The notes beneath the pieces are model-generated. The model worked only from the letters and a program-made list of their open reading frames with translations, was not told the origin of the DNA and made no database searches. Positions 27,198 to 36,677 of a DNA stretch of 64,000 bases are shown piece after piece. This DNA comes from JACRIM01 sp038042195 (GTDB taxonomy: Bacteria > Planctomycetota > Phycisphaerae > UBA1845 > UTPLA1): NCBI GenBank assembly GCA_038042195.1, contig JBBTET010000040.1, positions 8,133 to 72,132 on the forward strand, given 5' to 3'. Made by a program: the position numbers and the translations under genes. Numbering within the stretch: the stretch's first letter is position 1; every line of letters starts with the position of its first letter.

Positions 27198-27292
27198 CCG
27201 ACATTTCCCATTTGGCCTGTTGCCCGGCCAAGCCAGAATACCAACGCGCCATTATAACGGTTCAGCGTCTCCAATTCAGGGTGTTTCGTGGG
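27198..27292 (-). repeat. Diverged leader/promoter repeat, copy 2 (SUMF1 promoter)
   Basis: The second copy of the ~95-nt repeat, directly upstream of the SUMF1 start. On the minus strand it contains CTGAAT (27274-27279), a 17-nt spacer and a consensus TATAAT (27251-27256), followed by an untranslated leader of ~60 nt with the conserved GGGAAATGTCGG block and the ribosome site GGAGG. Confidence 0.65.
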
Positions 27293-27385
27293 GGTTCTCC
27301 TTTATTCATAGGGGGAATCGTCGCCTCATTTTACGCCGTCGCAAGTGTCATCTGGGAAATCCGAGAGTAGGTGTCGAGCGAGCGA

Positions 27386-27847
27386 CTATGCCTTCTGGTA
27401 CGAGCCTTCCATGAACGGATGCCAGCTTGCCCCATCCGGCGACACGTCCATCTTGAATACGTACCGACCCTTCTCCCGGAAGTCGAACGTCGCCCGGCTC
27501 TGGCCAAATTGCGTTGCACTCATCAACAGCATCACCCCGCCGTCAAACGTGCCGCGATACTCCCCCGGCGGCATGCCCATCGAATCAAACCAGTGCATCA
27601 CGTAGTTGTTCTGCATCGCGTCGAAACGGAAGATGCCGTGTCCGCGAAACGTGACCGTGCCGCCGCGCGCCTGTTCGTAGTCCTGTACCACGGCGAATCC
27701 ATCCAATGCCGAGCGATTCTGCACGCGGCCTTCCGCCATGCCCCCCTGCGGATCGAACGGCGAGGGCGAAATCCGCTCTTCCCCCTTCCACGACCCAACC
27801 AGCACGTCCAGCTTGCGATGGGCATCGGTGACTTTCGGCATTTCCAT
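27386..27847 (-). CDS. DUF1579 family protein
   Basis: 153 residues from ATG 27847, which follows GAGGAG at ~7 nt; the frame is open much further upstream but that part overlaps bpt and is not coding in this frame. The DUF1579 pattern is clear: HRKLDVLVGSWKGEE near the N terminus, then NRSALDGFAVVQDYEQ, FRGHGIFRFDAMQNNYVMHW and a final WHPFMEGSYQKA. The family adopts a small beta-barrel of unknown function. It is soluble with no signal. It is 44 nt downstream of bpt and may be co-transcribed with it. Confidence 0.85.
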   Translation of the reverse strand: MEMPKVTDAHRKLDVLVGSWKGEERISPSPFDPQGGMAEGRVQNRSALDGFAVVQDYEQARGGTVTFRGHGIFRFDAMQNNYVMHWFDSMGMPPGEYRGTFDGGVMLLMSATQFGQSRATFDFREKGRYVFKMDVSPDGASWHPFMEGSYQKA

Positions 27848-27891
27848 AAAAGACTCCTCGGGAATGGGTTGTTGATTCCTCAGCTTGGATT

Positions 27892-28620
27892 CTACCGGCC
27901 CCGCCACACGCCGTCTGCATCTAGCAATTCGTATGGCTGATAGGCGGCCTTGTAGCTCATGCGGCGACAGTCTCGAACATAGTAGCCGACGTACCAGTAG
28001 GGCAATCGCCGCGTTCGACACTCCTCGATCTCTCGCAAGGCACTGAAAACTCCGATGCTCCGCCGCCGCTCGGCCGGGTCGAAGAAGAAGTACACCGATG
28101 ACAGGGCGATCGGCGTCACGTCGACGATCCCGACAGCGACCACGCGCTCGCCGACGCAATACGTCATCTCCTCAGTCGTCGTCGGTGAGCGGTAGAGGAA
28201 CGACTCAAAGTCCTCACGGCCCGTGTTCATCGCCCCATCGTGCTGATCGACCTGGTAGGCGGTGTAGATGCGCCACTTCTCGTCAGTCAGGGTCGGCGGA
28301 CCGATCTCCACGCGAACGTCGCCATTTTTTCGTAACGCCCGATGCTGCGACCGGCTCGGCGTAAACATCGCCACCGGCACACGAATCGGCATGCACTCCC
28401 GACACCCCTCGCACGTCGGCCGATAGACGATCTCGCCGCTCCGGCGAAACCCCGCGTCCATGAGCGATTGATACAAACCAGATTCGAGGCTCGACGCCAC
28501 GATAAACTCGTTCGATGCCGTGCGGCCGGGGAGATACGGGCACTCATGCGGCGTCCCCGCGTAGACGGGGAGCGACACCGACGATAAGTCAGACGGACGC
28601 TCATTCAAATGCGATTCCAC
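27892..28620 (-). CDS. bpt: Aspartate/glutamate leucyltransferase (bacterial Ate1-type)
   Basis: 242 residues, normal for Bpt. It transfers leucine from Leu-tRNA to N-terminal Asp or Glu, creating N-degrons for ClpS/ClpAP. Diagnostic motifs are the N-terminal ECPYLPGRTASNEF, GFRRSGEIVYRPTCEGCRECMPIRVPV with its Cys pairs, and the C-terminal SSVYFFFDP, YWYVGYYVRDCRRMSYKAAYQPYELL. All are intact. It is divergent from the TlpA-like gene, with the two reading-frame starts close together or overlapping, so they probably have facing promoters. Confidence 0.93.
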   Translation of the reverse strand: MESHLNERPSDLSSVSLPVYAGTPHECPYLPGRTASNEFIVASSLESGLYQSLMDAGFRRSGEIVYRPTCEGCRECMPIRVPVAMFTPSRSQHRALRKNGDVRVEIGPPTLTDEKWRIYTAYQVDQHDGAMNTGREDFESFLYRSPTTTEEMTYCVGERVVAVGIVDVTPIALSSVYFFFDPAERRRSIGVFSALREIEECRTRRLPYWYVGYYVRDCRRMSYKAAYQPYELLDADGVWRGR

Positions 28621-28728
28621 GCGAATCCCCGTTGGCCCGCCTCGTTTGCAGATTCACGATACCGCGAAGAGAATCCGCAGACCAACGTCGACGTCGTGTC
28701 GCCACAGCCCACCATTGGAAAGGCCCCC

Positions 28729-29817
28729 ATGCAGCGCAGCCCCGGTATCGCCCTCATTGCCCTCGCCCTTTGCGTCGTCTCAGCCGCCGCCGCCCCGTCC
28801 ATCGGTGACAAGGCCCCGGCGATCAAGGTCGCAAAATGGCTCACCACCGCGCCAGCCGCCCTCCCCGGCGACAAGGACGCGGGCAAGCACGTCTACCTGA
28901 TCGAGTTCTGGGCAACGTGGTGTGGGCCGTGCAAGCTGAGCATTCCGCATCTGGCGGAGCTGCATCGAACACTTGGCAAGGATGGCGTGACGATCATCGG
29001 GATCAGCAGCGAAGAGCCGGCGGTCATTGAGAAGTTTCTCGGCAAGCCTAAATCGGGAAAGCCCGTGGACATGCCGTATCACGTCGCTGCCGACCAGGCC
29101 GGCGCGACCAGTGCCGCGTGGATGATCGCCGACCAGGGCATCCCGCATTCGTTTGTCATCGACAAGACCGGCGTCGTCGTGTGGATGGGCCACCCGATGG
29201 ACCCCGACATGGAGCGAGCATTGAAGGGCGCGCTCGCCGGCACCTACACCGCCCAAACCGGCAAGGATGCCGCGGCCGCTGCGAAGAAATACGACGACCT
29301 GTTGAACATGGCTCGCGCCGGAGCCGAGCAATTTGAAAAGACCCGCGCCGAGGGGAGCAACGAATCACCCGTGGAGTTGTTCAAGATCATCGACGAAATG
29401 GCGGCCGTGAAGCCGCACGAGCTAATGCCTCATTTGATGAAGCGGCATTTTCTGGGTGAGCTGGGCCGGATGGAAGAGATCCTCGCGGTCGATGCGAAGC
29501 TGGAGGCCACGATGAAGGACTCGCCCGAGTCCTTGCAGCAGATCATCGAGTTTCAATTTGAACGAAGTCTTGGGGAGAGAAACCCCGGCCTGATGCTGCG
29601 AGCCGCCAGGCGGGTCGAAGAGTTGACGAAGGGCAAGGACGCCGACGCCCTGGCCCTGCTGGCCCGCGTGCATTGCGAGATCGGCATGATCGACGCCGCC
29701 ATCGCCGTACAGGATCGAGCGGTCGGGATTGCAGACGTTGACGATCAGGCCGACTTCAAGCGGGTGTTGCAGTATTACAAGGCGGCAAAAGACTTGGCGG
29801 CAGTGGCTGGAAAATAG
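28729..29817 (+). CDS. TlpA-type exported thioredoxin-fold protein
   Basis: 362 residues from ATG 28729, preceded by GGAAAGG; upstream in-frame codons overlap bpt. A signal peptide (ALIALALCVVSAAAA) leads into a TlpA/ResA-like thioredoxin domain with the redox motif WCGPC at residues 64-68 and the cis-Pro region GIPHSFVID. The domain ends near residue 165. The C-terminal ~190 residues are helical with TPR-like features (KKYDDLLNMARAGAEQFEK, ALLARVHCEIGMIDAAIAVQ). It likely reduces or isomerises periplasmic thiols; the helical tail may bind a client. Confidence 0.9.
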   Translation: MQRSPGIALIALALCVVSAAAAPSIGDKAPAIKVAKWLTTAPAALPGDKDAGKHVYLIEFWATWCGPCKLSIPHLAELHRTLGKDGVTIIGISSEEPAVIEKFLGKPKSGKPVDMPYHVAADQAGATSAAWMIADQGIPHSFVIDKTGVVVWMGHPMDPDMERALKGALAGTYTAQTGKDAAAAAKKYDDLLNMARAGAEQFEKTRAEGSNESPVELFKIIDEMAAVKPHELMPHLMKRHFLGELGRMEEILAVDAKLEATMKDSPESLQQIIEFQFERSLGERNPGLMLRAARRVEELTKGKDADALALLARVHCEIGMIDAAIAVQDRAVGIADVDDQADFKRVLQYYKAAKDLAAVAGK

Positions 29818-29977
29818 GGTACAAGGCGGGCTGCACATTGAAAACCGGGTGAACGCATTGCGCGGCGGTGCGTACAACGACTAGTCAATGATGAGCGCAA
29901 CGCGCGCCCGGTATTCACGCAATGGCCGACTCGTTGAGCCGCTGTTGAATTGGTCCTTTGCCAAAGGAGACTTCGCC

Positions 29978-30913
29978 GTGTCCATTTCATTCATCCTCGG
30001 AATCGTGGCATTTGCACCGGGGGCCTCCAATTGGCAACCGGTCGGGGAGTCGGAACACAAACAAGGCCAAGTTGCCAAGGCCGAACAAGCGATGCCGTCA
30101 ACTGCGGCGGTCGCGGCCCTTGATAAATCCATTCAGGAGGCCAAGAGACTTTTTGAGGCGAGCAACGATGCTGTCGATGCGTATCTCAACAATCGAGACG
30201 GCGAGTTTTTGGATGATGTCGCCATGCGGGAGAAAATCCGAACGCTGCGGGAGCACGAAATCGAAAAGACCCTGTTGACAGATGGCCTAAAGTACCGGTT
30301 TGAAGCCTATCAGTCGGTCAATCCGGAAGACCTTCCGGTCACACCCGACGTGCAAAAACGCCTGGCGGCTGATCCGAAGATTCGCCGTCTTGAGGAGCGA
30401 CTTCAAGATGCGGACCTGCGCGTGATCACATTGTCATCACGGACAGACGTATCTCGGGACAGCGCGGAACTCGAGGCGGCCACGGCAGTGCGCGATGCCT
30501 TGGAACAGCAGTTGCAGTTGTATCAGGCGGAAGTCATTGTTCGCATGAACACGGACTCAATCGAGGATTGCCGACGCGACTACCTCGAAAGTCTTGAAGC
30601 CCTCACCATGATCAAGGATCGACGAATCGTGGCTTATCAGGAGCTTTTGAATTGCGAAGCAATACGGCGGCAATACGACAGGCTCGTGGAAGAACGCAAT
30701 GCCAAACGGCGCGATTACGAGCGGCTATTTGAACAGCATCGGTTGCTCGAATCAGTCCCGGCGATGATCGAGAGCTTAACGATTCTCAGAGAGAAAGCCG
30801 CGAAAGACGGGAAATACATCGAGTTTTCAGTGACCTGGGATTTGGGACAATCCGCTTCCGGTCCGAATGTGACCATGCGACTCGCCGGGCCATTGCAAAA
30901 CGACAATCGCTAA
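29978..30913 (+). CDS. Exported coiled-coil protein of unknown function
   Basis: 311 residues from GTG 29978, chosen because AAGGAG lies 9 nt upstream; the frame is open from 29888. A short hydrophobic signal (SISFILGIVAFAPGAS) is followed by an almost wholly helical, charged protein with likely coiled coils at ~60-110, ~150-200 and ~220-290 (RLEERLQDADLRVITL, LVEERNAKRRDYERLFEQ). The last ~25 residues are beta-like (IEFSVTWDLGQSASGPNVTMRL). I do not recognise the family. Spacing and convergence with the next gene suggest a single-gene unit. Confidence 0.7.
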   Translation: MSISFILGIVAFAPGASNWQPVGESEHKQGQVAKAEQAMPSTAAVAALDKSIQEAKRLFEASNDAVDAYLNNRDGEFLDDVAMREKIRTLREHEIEKTLLTDGLKYRFEAYQSVNPEDLPVTPDVQKRLAADPKIRRLEERLQDADLRVITLSSRTDVSRDSAELEAATAVRDALEQQLQLYQAEVIVRMNTDSIEDCRRDYLESLEALTMIKDRRIVAYQELLNCEAIRRQYDRLVEERNAKRRDYERLFEQHRLLESVPAMIESLTILREKAAKDGKYIEFSVTWDLGQSASGPNVTMRLAGPLQNDNR

Positions 30914-30989
30914 TTGCCTGAACTACGTAGAGCGACACGGACTGCCGTTTGCTGTGTCGGAACTTGAACGAACCAAATTACGGCATAAC

Positions 30990-32867
30990 TTAGCCGCCGC
31001 GCTGGCTCCGCTGCGGCGTGTTTTCCGTTGGCGACGGAGTTGGAGTGCCGCTCTGAGAAGCGAGGATTCGCTTCACGTCCTCCAGAGATTGCCGGGCGTT
31101 GGTCGTCTCCGGGTAGGCGGCAATGGCATCCTCGATGAGCGACAGGGCCAACCCCGGCTGCCGCATCACGCGAAGGAAGTCCGACAAGAATAGAAACGGG
31201 ATGCTATTCGTGGCAGTGTCAAAAAGACCCAATGATCCACCAGGAGCCGGGGGACGTAGCCGCTCGCGCACCCCCGATAGGACGCGCGCGAAGTCGTCCG
31301 TGGTCTGAATCGGACGCACCTCCCCCAGCGCGTCCGCCCGTACGAAGACGGCAACGCATTCGTCAAAGTAGACGAGCTTCCAGTTCGGCAACCTGACCAC
31401 GTGATTGATGATTCTGTTGTGATTCGCCACGAATAGCGTCTTGAAGCCGTACTCCTCCGCGGCCCGGTGAAATGAGTCAGCCGACTGGAGGATGTCGATA
31501 TAACGTGCGAAGGCTGTCTCACCATACACCTCCAATCGTGGATCGATGAAGACCTTGTGTCCGTGGGCCAGCAGGTACGACCCCTCTGACATCGTATTGA
31601 AGAGTGGCGTTGGGAGATGCTGTTCGCGGACGAAGCGTTCCGCCTCAACGGGATACTCGGGATAGGCAAACCCTGTCCCGAATTGCACGCTGCTCACGAT
31701 GCCGAGAAAGGCGCGGTCCGTTGCGAATTGCCATGTATACCAACTGGACATGCCGATCACGATCAGCAAAGCCGCCGTGGACAGCACGCGTCGGACACGC
31801 GCCGTGACCAAGGTCCACTGCTCTGCGATTCGTTCAACATTGAATGAGATGAGCGGCACACTGGCCATTGCGAAGAGCGGCAGATTCCGAACCGCGAGGA
31901 TCGTCAAATAAGCCGTTACGGCACCCACGAGTGTCAGGAATCCGTCGAGTCGGCGTCGATTCAACAACGACGAAACGATGCAACCCGTCAGAAGGACGTC
32001 AAAGCACCAGACGGAGACAAACGAGTGCGGCGAGTTGTAGATGCCTCCGAACTCCGCGATGTACTCCTTGAATGCCGTACCGCGAATTTGGCGGAATAGC
32101 TGAAACGGAAATGCAACACCGTCCCATCCATACGGATTCGCCAGACATGCCAGGCTCGTAAACAGAAGCAATACGATGAGCAATCGCAGTCGTCTCGATC
32201 GCGTGACAACCTCCTCGCTCGCCATGTGCGTACGTCGCATCATAGCCAACGCATCTGTCCCCGCCGCCATCGCGACCACCACCGGCCCCAGGATGAACAC
32301 GGTATGACTGTTCACCCAGATGATCTGCAATGCCGGGATGACCCATGTCCACCGACTCGGTCGTTCCCGATGGCGCACCAGTAACCACAAATACGCTGAG
32401 AACATCGCCATGCTGACGATCTCAGGCCGAAGGAAAAACCGTCGGCCCGCCGCGAGAATCGCAAACATCAAGACAACCATGACGACCGGTGACACCCGCC
32501 GCGTTCGGACGCATTGGAGGATTAACCCGAATGCCCCACCAAGCACCGCAGTTTTGACTGCGATCATCGTCGTCAGGCCGAATCGCACGATGACCTGCTG
32601 CATAAGGAGGCAATACAGCCAACGCAGTTCGACCCACGGTCGCGATGGTGTGCTATAGCAATAGGGATCGACCCTGGGGATGCCCTTCTCAGCGACGAAA
32701 CGGCCCGTCTCCAACTGCCACCAATAATCAGCACCCCAAATTCGTTGCCACGCCGAGGTGAAAAATAATGCCGCAAGCGCCGCACAGGCCAGGGCGATCA
32801 ACCACGACCGTCGCCGACGATCAATCGGGCGGTCCACGGTGTTCGATGTAGCCTGTTCTGTTGCCAT
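30990..32867 (-). CDS. Polytopic GT-C-like membrane protein with soluble C terminus
   Basis: 625 residues with about twelve membrane helices. The first extracytoplasmic loop has WGADYWWQLETGRFVAEKG then VDPYCYSTPSRPWVELRWL, with an aromatic/acidic content like GT-C glycosyltransferases. From ~residue 430 the protein is soluble (VREQHLPTPLFNTMSEGSYL, FHRAAEEYGFKTLFVANHN), as in planctomycete membrane glycosyltransferases; a short helical repeat and a low-complexity Thr/Pro/Ser tail end it. No proven activity for this subfamily. It is the third of four such proteins in the window. Confidence 0.75.
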   Translation of the reverse strand: MATEQATSNTVDRPIDRRRRSWLIALACAALAALFFTSAWQRIWGADYWWQLETGRFVAEKGIPRVDPYCYSTPSRPWVELRWLYCLLMQQVIVRFGLTTMIAVKTAVLGGAFGLILQCVRTRRVSPVVMVVLMFAILAAGRRFFLRPEIVSMAMFSAYLWLLVRHRERPSRWTWVIPALQIIWVNSHTVFILGPVVVAMAAGTDALAMMRRTHMASEEVVTRSRRLRLLIVLLLFTSLACLANPYGWDGVAFPFQLFRQIRGTAFKEYIAEFGGIYNSPHSFVSVWCFDVLLTGCIVSSLLNRRRLDGFLTLVGAVTAYLTILAVRNLPLFAMASVPLISFNVERIAEQWTLVTARVRRVLSTAALLIVIGMSSWYTWQFATDRAFLGIVSSVQFGTGFAYPEYPVEAERFVREQHLPTPLFNTMSEGSYLLAHGHKVFIDPRLEVYGETAFARYIDILQSADSFHRAAEEYGFKTLFVANHNRIINHVVRLPNWKLVYFDECVAVFVRADALGEVRPIQTTDDFARVLSGVRERLRPPAPGGSLGLFDTATNSIPFLFLSDFLRVMRQPGLALSLIEDAIAAYPETTNARQSLEDVKRILASQSGTPTPSPTENTPQRSQRGG

Positions 32868-32918
32868 TTTGGGAGTTTAGAGGATGTTGGCCCGGCGTGA
32901 ACGATTGACCGTTCATCG

Positions 32919-34187
32919 CTATCGCGACTGTCCGTCGCCCACCACGACGTAGCGCTGTGTGGTCAACTCCTCCAGACCCATGGGGCCATAGGCATGTATC
33001 TTCGACGTGCTGATTCCGATCTCCGCGCCAAGCCCGAGTTGAAATCCGTCATTGAAGCGCGTCGAGGCATTCACCAGCACGCACGATGATTGAAGCTCGT
33101 TCACGAATCGCCGTTGATTGAGATCATCCCGGCTCAGAATGGCCTCGGTATGGTTCGATGTGTAGGCGCGAATGTGGTCGATGGCCGCATCGATGTCGTC
33201 CACCACTCGAATCGCAACAATCAAGTCCAGAAACTCGCGGCCCCAGTCGTCCTCCGTCGCAGCCATCACACTGGGTGATATCGCGCGAACCGCCTCATCC
33301 CCGCGAACCTCCACGCCGTCTCTCAACAATCGATCCACCAGCATCGGAAGAAAAACGCCGGCAAGTTCGCGATGCACGAGGATGGTCTCCACTGAGTTGC
33401 ACGCCGCAGGGGCGCTTGTCTTCGCGGTCGCACAAATCTCAACCGCCCGGTCCAGATCCGCGGACGCATCCACGAAGATGTGACAAACCCCCATGAAATG
33501 CTGCACCATCGGGATCCGCGAATGCTCGTGCACAAAGCGAATCAACTCCGTGCCCCCGCGCGGAATGACGAGATCGATCAGGTCCGTCCTCGTGAGCAAG
33601 GCCTTCATCTCCTCTCTGTCCGACGATGTCACCAACGTGACCGCATCCACCGGCGCTCCATGGGCGGCCAGCGATGCGTGAATCAGCTCGGCTAGTTTTC
33701 TGTTCGATTGCCCCGCCTCGCGCCCGCCCTTAAGAACGCACGCATTTCCGCTCTTGAAGCACAGCGCAAACGCATCCACCGTCACATTCGGCCGCGCTTC
33801 GTAGATCATCAAGATTACGCCGAGTGGGCATCGCACCTTGCGCACCCGCAGCCCGCTCGGCACCACGTCGTCGCGCGTCACTCGTCCAACCGGATCGGGA
33901 AGCTCGGCCACCTGCCGAAGCCCCACCGCCATTTGCAATACAGCCGCTTCGGTAAGGGTCAATCGCCGTATCTTCGCCTCGGATAAGCCGGCCGACCTCG
34001 CCGCCACGACATCCTGTACATTCGCATCGAGAATCTCCGCAACCGACGAATTAATTCGTCCCGCCATGTCGCGCAAGACGGCATTCTTTGCGTCGGTCGA
34101 CAGCGACACCACGATCGTCGAGGCACGTCGGACACGCTGGACGTTCTCAATCAATGAGGTCCCCACAAGTGAACCGGCATTCGTCAT
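32919..34187 (-). CDS. proA: Gamma-glutamyl phosphate reductase
   Basis: 422 residues, standard length. It reduces L-glutamyl-5-phosphate to glutamate-5-semialdehyde in proline synthesis. The aldehyde-dehydrogenase-like fold is evident from MIYEARPNVTVDAFALCFKSGNA, RGGTELIRFV and the catalytic cysteine in TSAPAACNSVETILVHR. The C-terminal FNDGFQLGLGAEIGISTSKIHAYGPMGLEELT is diagnostic. It is the last gene of the arg-pro operon, starting 3 nt after the proB stop. Confidence 0.97.
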   Translation of the reverse strand: MTNAGSLVGTSLIENVQRVRRASTIVVSLSTDAKNAVLRDMAGRINSSVAEILDANVQDVVAARSAGLSEAKIRRLTLTEAAVLQMAVGLRQVAELPDPVGRVTRDDVVPSGLRVRKVRCPLGVILMIYEARPNVTVDAFALCFKSGNACVLKGGREAGQSNRKLAELIHASLAAHGAPVDAVTLVTSSDREEMKALLTRTDLIDLVIPRGGTELIRFVHEHSRIPMVQHFMGVCHIFVDASADLDRAVEICATAKTSAPAACNSVETILVHRELAGVFLPMLVDRLLRDGVEVRGDEAVRAISPSVMAATEDDWGREFLDLIVAIRVVDDIDAAIDHIRAYTSNHTEAILSRDDLNQRRFVNELQSSCVLVNASTRFNDGFQLGLGAEIGISTSKIHAYGPMGLEELTTQRYVVVGDGQSR

Positions 34188-34190
34188 TCG

Positions 34191-35348
34191 TTATTCAACC
34201 AGCACCATGTCGTCGCGGTGCATGATCTCTTTCACATACTCGTATCCGAGCACATCCTGGTATTCCGTTCGCGCTCGTCCCTGCAAACGCCGGATTTCGT
34301 CTGAACGGTAGCTCACCAAGCCGACCGCCAGTGGCTGACCCGATTCATCCTGCACGTCCACGCGATCGCCCATCTCAAATGCCCCCTGCACTGTCTTGAT
34401 GCCCGCTGGGAGCAGACTCGCACCGCCCGCGCGGAGTGCCTCCGCAGCCCCCGCGTCCACGCGGATCACGCCCATCGACCTTGAACGAATCGCGATCCAC
34501 TTTTTCCGCGCCGACAACTTCGTATCCTGCGGTGTGAACAGCGTGCCCACTTCGTCGCCCGCGAGAATACGTTGCAACATGCCCGGCTGCCCGCCCTCCG
34601 CAATAATCGTCGGAACGCCACCCTGCCCCGCAAGCCGGGCCGCCGAGACCTTCGCCCCCATGCCGCCGACGCCCGTCTCGCTCAACTCGCTCGAAATGTG
34701 ATCCTCGACCGACGAATCGACCTCCACGCGCGTAATCACCTCGTCGGTTCCCGCGCGATAAAGACCCCGTACCCGACTGAGAATCACCAGCAATTGCGCC
34801 GATGTCAGATTCGTCACCAGCGCGGCCAGGTGGTCGTTATCCCCAACTTTCGTTTCGTCGTCAGACAATGCATCATTCTCATTGATAATCGGCACCACCC
34901 CGCGCGAGAGCAGCATTTGCATCGTGTGCCTGGCGCTCAGGAACCGCCGGCGGTTCTCGATGTCATCCGCAGTCATGAGAAGCTGCGCAACATGTACCCG
35001 CTGCTTGATAAACGCCCGCGAGAACATCGCCATCAGCCGATGCTGGCCCACCGACGCCGCCGCTTGCCGCTCCACCACCGCACTCGGCGGCAACTCCAAT
35101 CCCAATGGCTCAAATCCGGCCGCCACCGCGCCCGACACGACCATCACCACGTCGATCTTCTGATGCCGCAACACCGTCACGTCATAGGCCAGGTCTTCGA
35201 TCACCTTGGCGCGCAGTCGCCCCTTGCCTGCGATCACGCCGCTTCCGACCTTGACCACGATACGATTAACACGCCCCAGCCGCCGACGTGCGATTGCCAG
35301 TGGTTCCGCGCTCAAATCAGTTGCTCCAGTTGTATCCACGTGCTTCAT
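34191..35348 (-). CDS. proB: Glutamate 5-kinase with PUA domain
   Basis: 385 residues. It phosphorylates glutamate in the first step of proline synthesis. The amino-acid-kinase domain shows VVKVGSGVIAGKG at the N terminus, MVVSGAVAAGFEPLGL, PIINENDALSDDE and GVGGMGAKVSAARLAGQGG. The C-terminal PUA domain (~residues 280-370) is present, as in most bacterial ProB. It starts 24 nt after argH and is followed after 3 nt by proA; ProB is usually feedback-inhibited by proline. Confidence 0.97.
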   Translation of the reverse strand: MKHVDTTGATDLSAEPLAIARRRLGRVNRIVVKVGSGVIAGKGRLRAKVIEDLAYDVTVLRHQKIDVVMVVSGAVAAGFEPLGLELPPSAVVERQAAASVGQHRLMAMFSRAFIKQRVHVAQLLMTADDIENRRRFLSARHTMQMLLSRGVVPIINENDALSDDETKVGDNDHLAALVTNLTSAQLLVILSRVRGLYRAGTDEVITRVEVDSSVEDHISSELSETGVGGMGAKVSAARLAGQGGVPTIIAEGGQPGMLQRILAGDEVGTLFTPQDTKLSARKKWIAIRSRSMGVIRVDAGAAEALRAGGASLLPAGIKTVQGAFEMGDRVDVQDESGQPLAVGLVSYRSDEIRRLQGRARTEYQDVLGYEYVKEIMHRDDMVLVE

Positions 35349-35372
35349 TAAACCTGTAACTCGCCAGCCGCC

Positions 35373-36677
35373 TCACTCCGATTCCGTCAACGTGTGAAGC
35401 AATGCTTCCGCCACGCGCCGCGTCTCCTCCGGCTTCGCGCTACCGGTCGTCGCATACCTGCTCGACCAATCCTCCGGCTCGCCGGCCAGCACAACCGTCC
35501 CCTTCGCCACTTCATCCGAGACCGCATGATGGGCATCGCGCAACGGTTTTCCTTCTTTCACCAACTGCTCCATCCGCAGCGTCGCCTCAATCGCCCCTTG
35601 CCTCATGGCCTCCGCCAATCGTTCCCGGTCGAATTCCAACTGTTCCAGAAACGCCGCTGCCAGTTCAATCAGATCGTCCAACTTCTTCGCCGCATCGCGC
35701 ACGATCGGCTTGATGCACTGCAAATCCCGGTTGTAGCCGCTCGGCAACCCTTTCATCAGCAGCATCGCGTGAACATGCGCCGCGAGCAGCGCATTCGCCT
35801 CACCCCGAAGCAGCTCCATTGCGTCGGGGTTCATCTTGTTCGGCATCATTGAAGACCCCGTGCCGAACTCCGCCGGGTACTTCGTCCACGCAAGCGGCGT
35901 CTGCGAGAACACGATCACGTCCGTTGCCAGCGATTGCAGGTGCAGCGCCGTCTGTGATGCAAGGAATAGGAACTCCAGACATTCGTCGCGCGTCGACGTT
36001 GAATCCAGGGCGTTCAGCGACGGCCCCTCAAATCCCAGTAATGCGGCCGTCAAGTTCCGATCAATCGGAATCGACGACCCCGCAACGGCTCCGCTGCCCA
36101 ACGGGCATTCGCGCTGCCATACGTCCACCACGCCGCACCAGTGTCGCCGCACGCGCTCCAACGTCGCCGCATACCGCATCGCCCAGAATCCGACGTTTCC
36201 CGGGGCGGCAAATTGCTGATGAGTTTGCATAGGCATCGGCACTTCGCTCCACGCGATGGCACGCCGACACGCCGTTTCGACCAGCGACTTCATTTTGCCT
36301 GCCATCCGCCGTCCTGCGTCAATCACAAACAAGCGAATGAGCGTTGCCACCTGATCGTTGCGCGAGCGAGCCGTGTGGATTTTCTTCCCGGCATCTCCGG
36401 TGCGCTTCACCAACTCGCCCTCGATCCAGGTGTGCAGGTCTTCGGCATCGGACGTCGGGCATGGTTGATTGACAAAGCTCGCCTCTATGTCAGCGAGGGC
36501 ACCATCGAGTGATTCGCGTTCCGCGTGACTCAGGATAACAGCCGACTCCAACGCCCTGGCGTGGGCCTTTTGCAATCGCAACTCAAACGGCAGTAGAAAC
36601 CAGTCGGCCTCCAGGCAGCGATTTAGTTTGTCGAAGGTCGGATGAAGTCGCGTCTCCTGTTTCCACAACGCCGTCAT
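35373..36677 (-). CDS. argH: Argininosuccinate lyase
   Basis: 434 residues, slightly short. It splits argininosuccinate to arginine and fumarate. The fumarase/aspartase-fold markers are TARSRNDQVAT, the MPMQTHQQFAAPG region with catalytic His, and the signature FGTGSSMMPNKMNPDAMELLRG with the flexible Ser loop. The ATG at 36677 follows a strong GGAGG at 6 nt, so this start is firm even though it lies 95 nt inside the argG frame. The N terminus (MTALWKQETRLHPTFDK) differs from the usual GRF motif, but the rest is typical. Confidence 0.96.
   Translation of the reverse strand: MTALWKQETRLHPTFDKLNRCLEADWFLLPFELRLQKAHARALESAVILSHAERESLDGALADIEASFVNQPCPTSDAEDLHTWIEGELVKRTGDAGKKIHTARSRNDQVATLIRLFVIDAGRRMAGKMKSLVETACRRAIAWSEVPMPMQTHQQFAAPGNVGFWAMRYAATLERVRRHWCGVVDVWQRECPLGSGAVAGSSIPIDRNLTAALLGFEGPSLNALDSTSTRDECLEFLFLASQTALHLQSLATDVIVFSQTPLAWTKYPAEFGTGSSMMPNKMNPDAMELLRGEANALLAAHVHAMLLMKGLPSGYNRDLQCIKPIVRDAAKKLDDLIELAAAFLEQLEFDRERLAEAMRQGAIEATLRMEQLVKEGKPLRDAHHAVSDEVAKGTVVLAGEPEDWSSRYATTGSAKPEETRRVAEALLHTLTESE

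Noticed and set aside
28609..28728. 40-residue N-terminal extension of the TlpA-like protein
   Set aside because: The extension has no signal character and overlaps bpt, whereas ATG 28729 has a ribosome site directly followed by a signal peptide.
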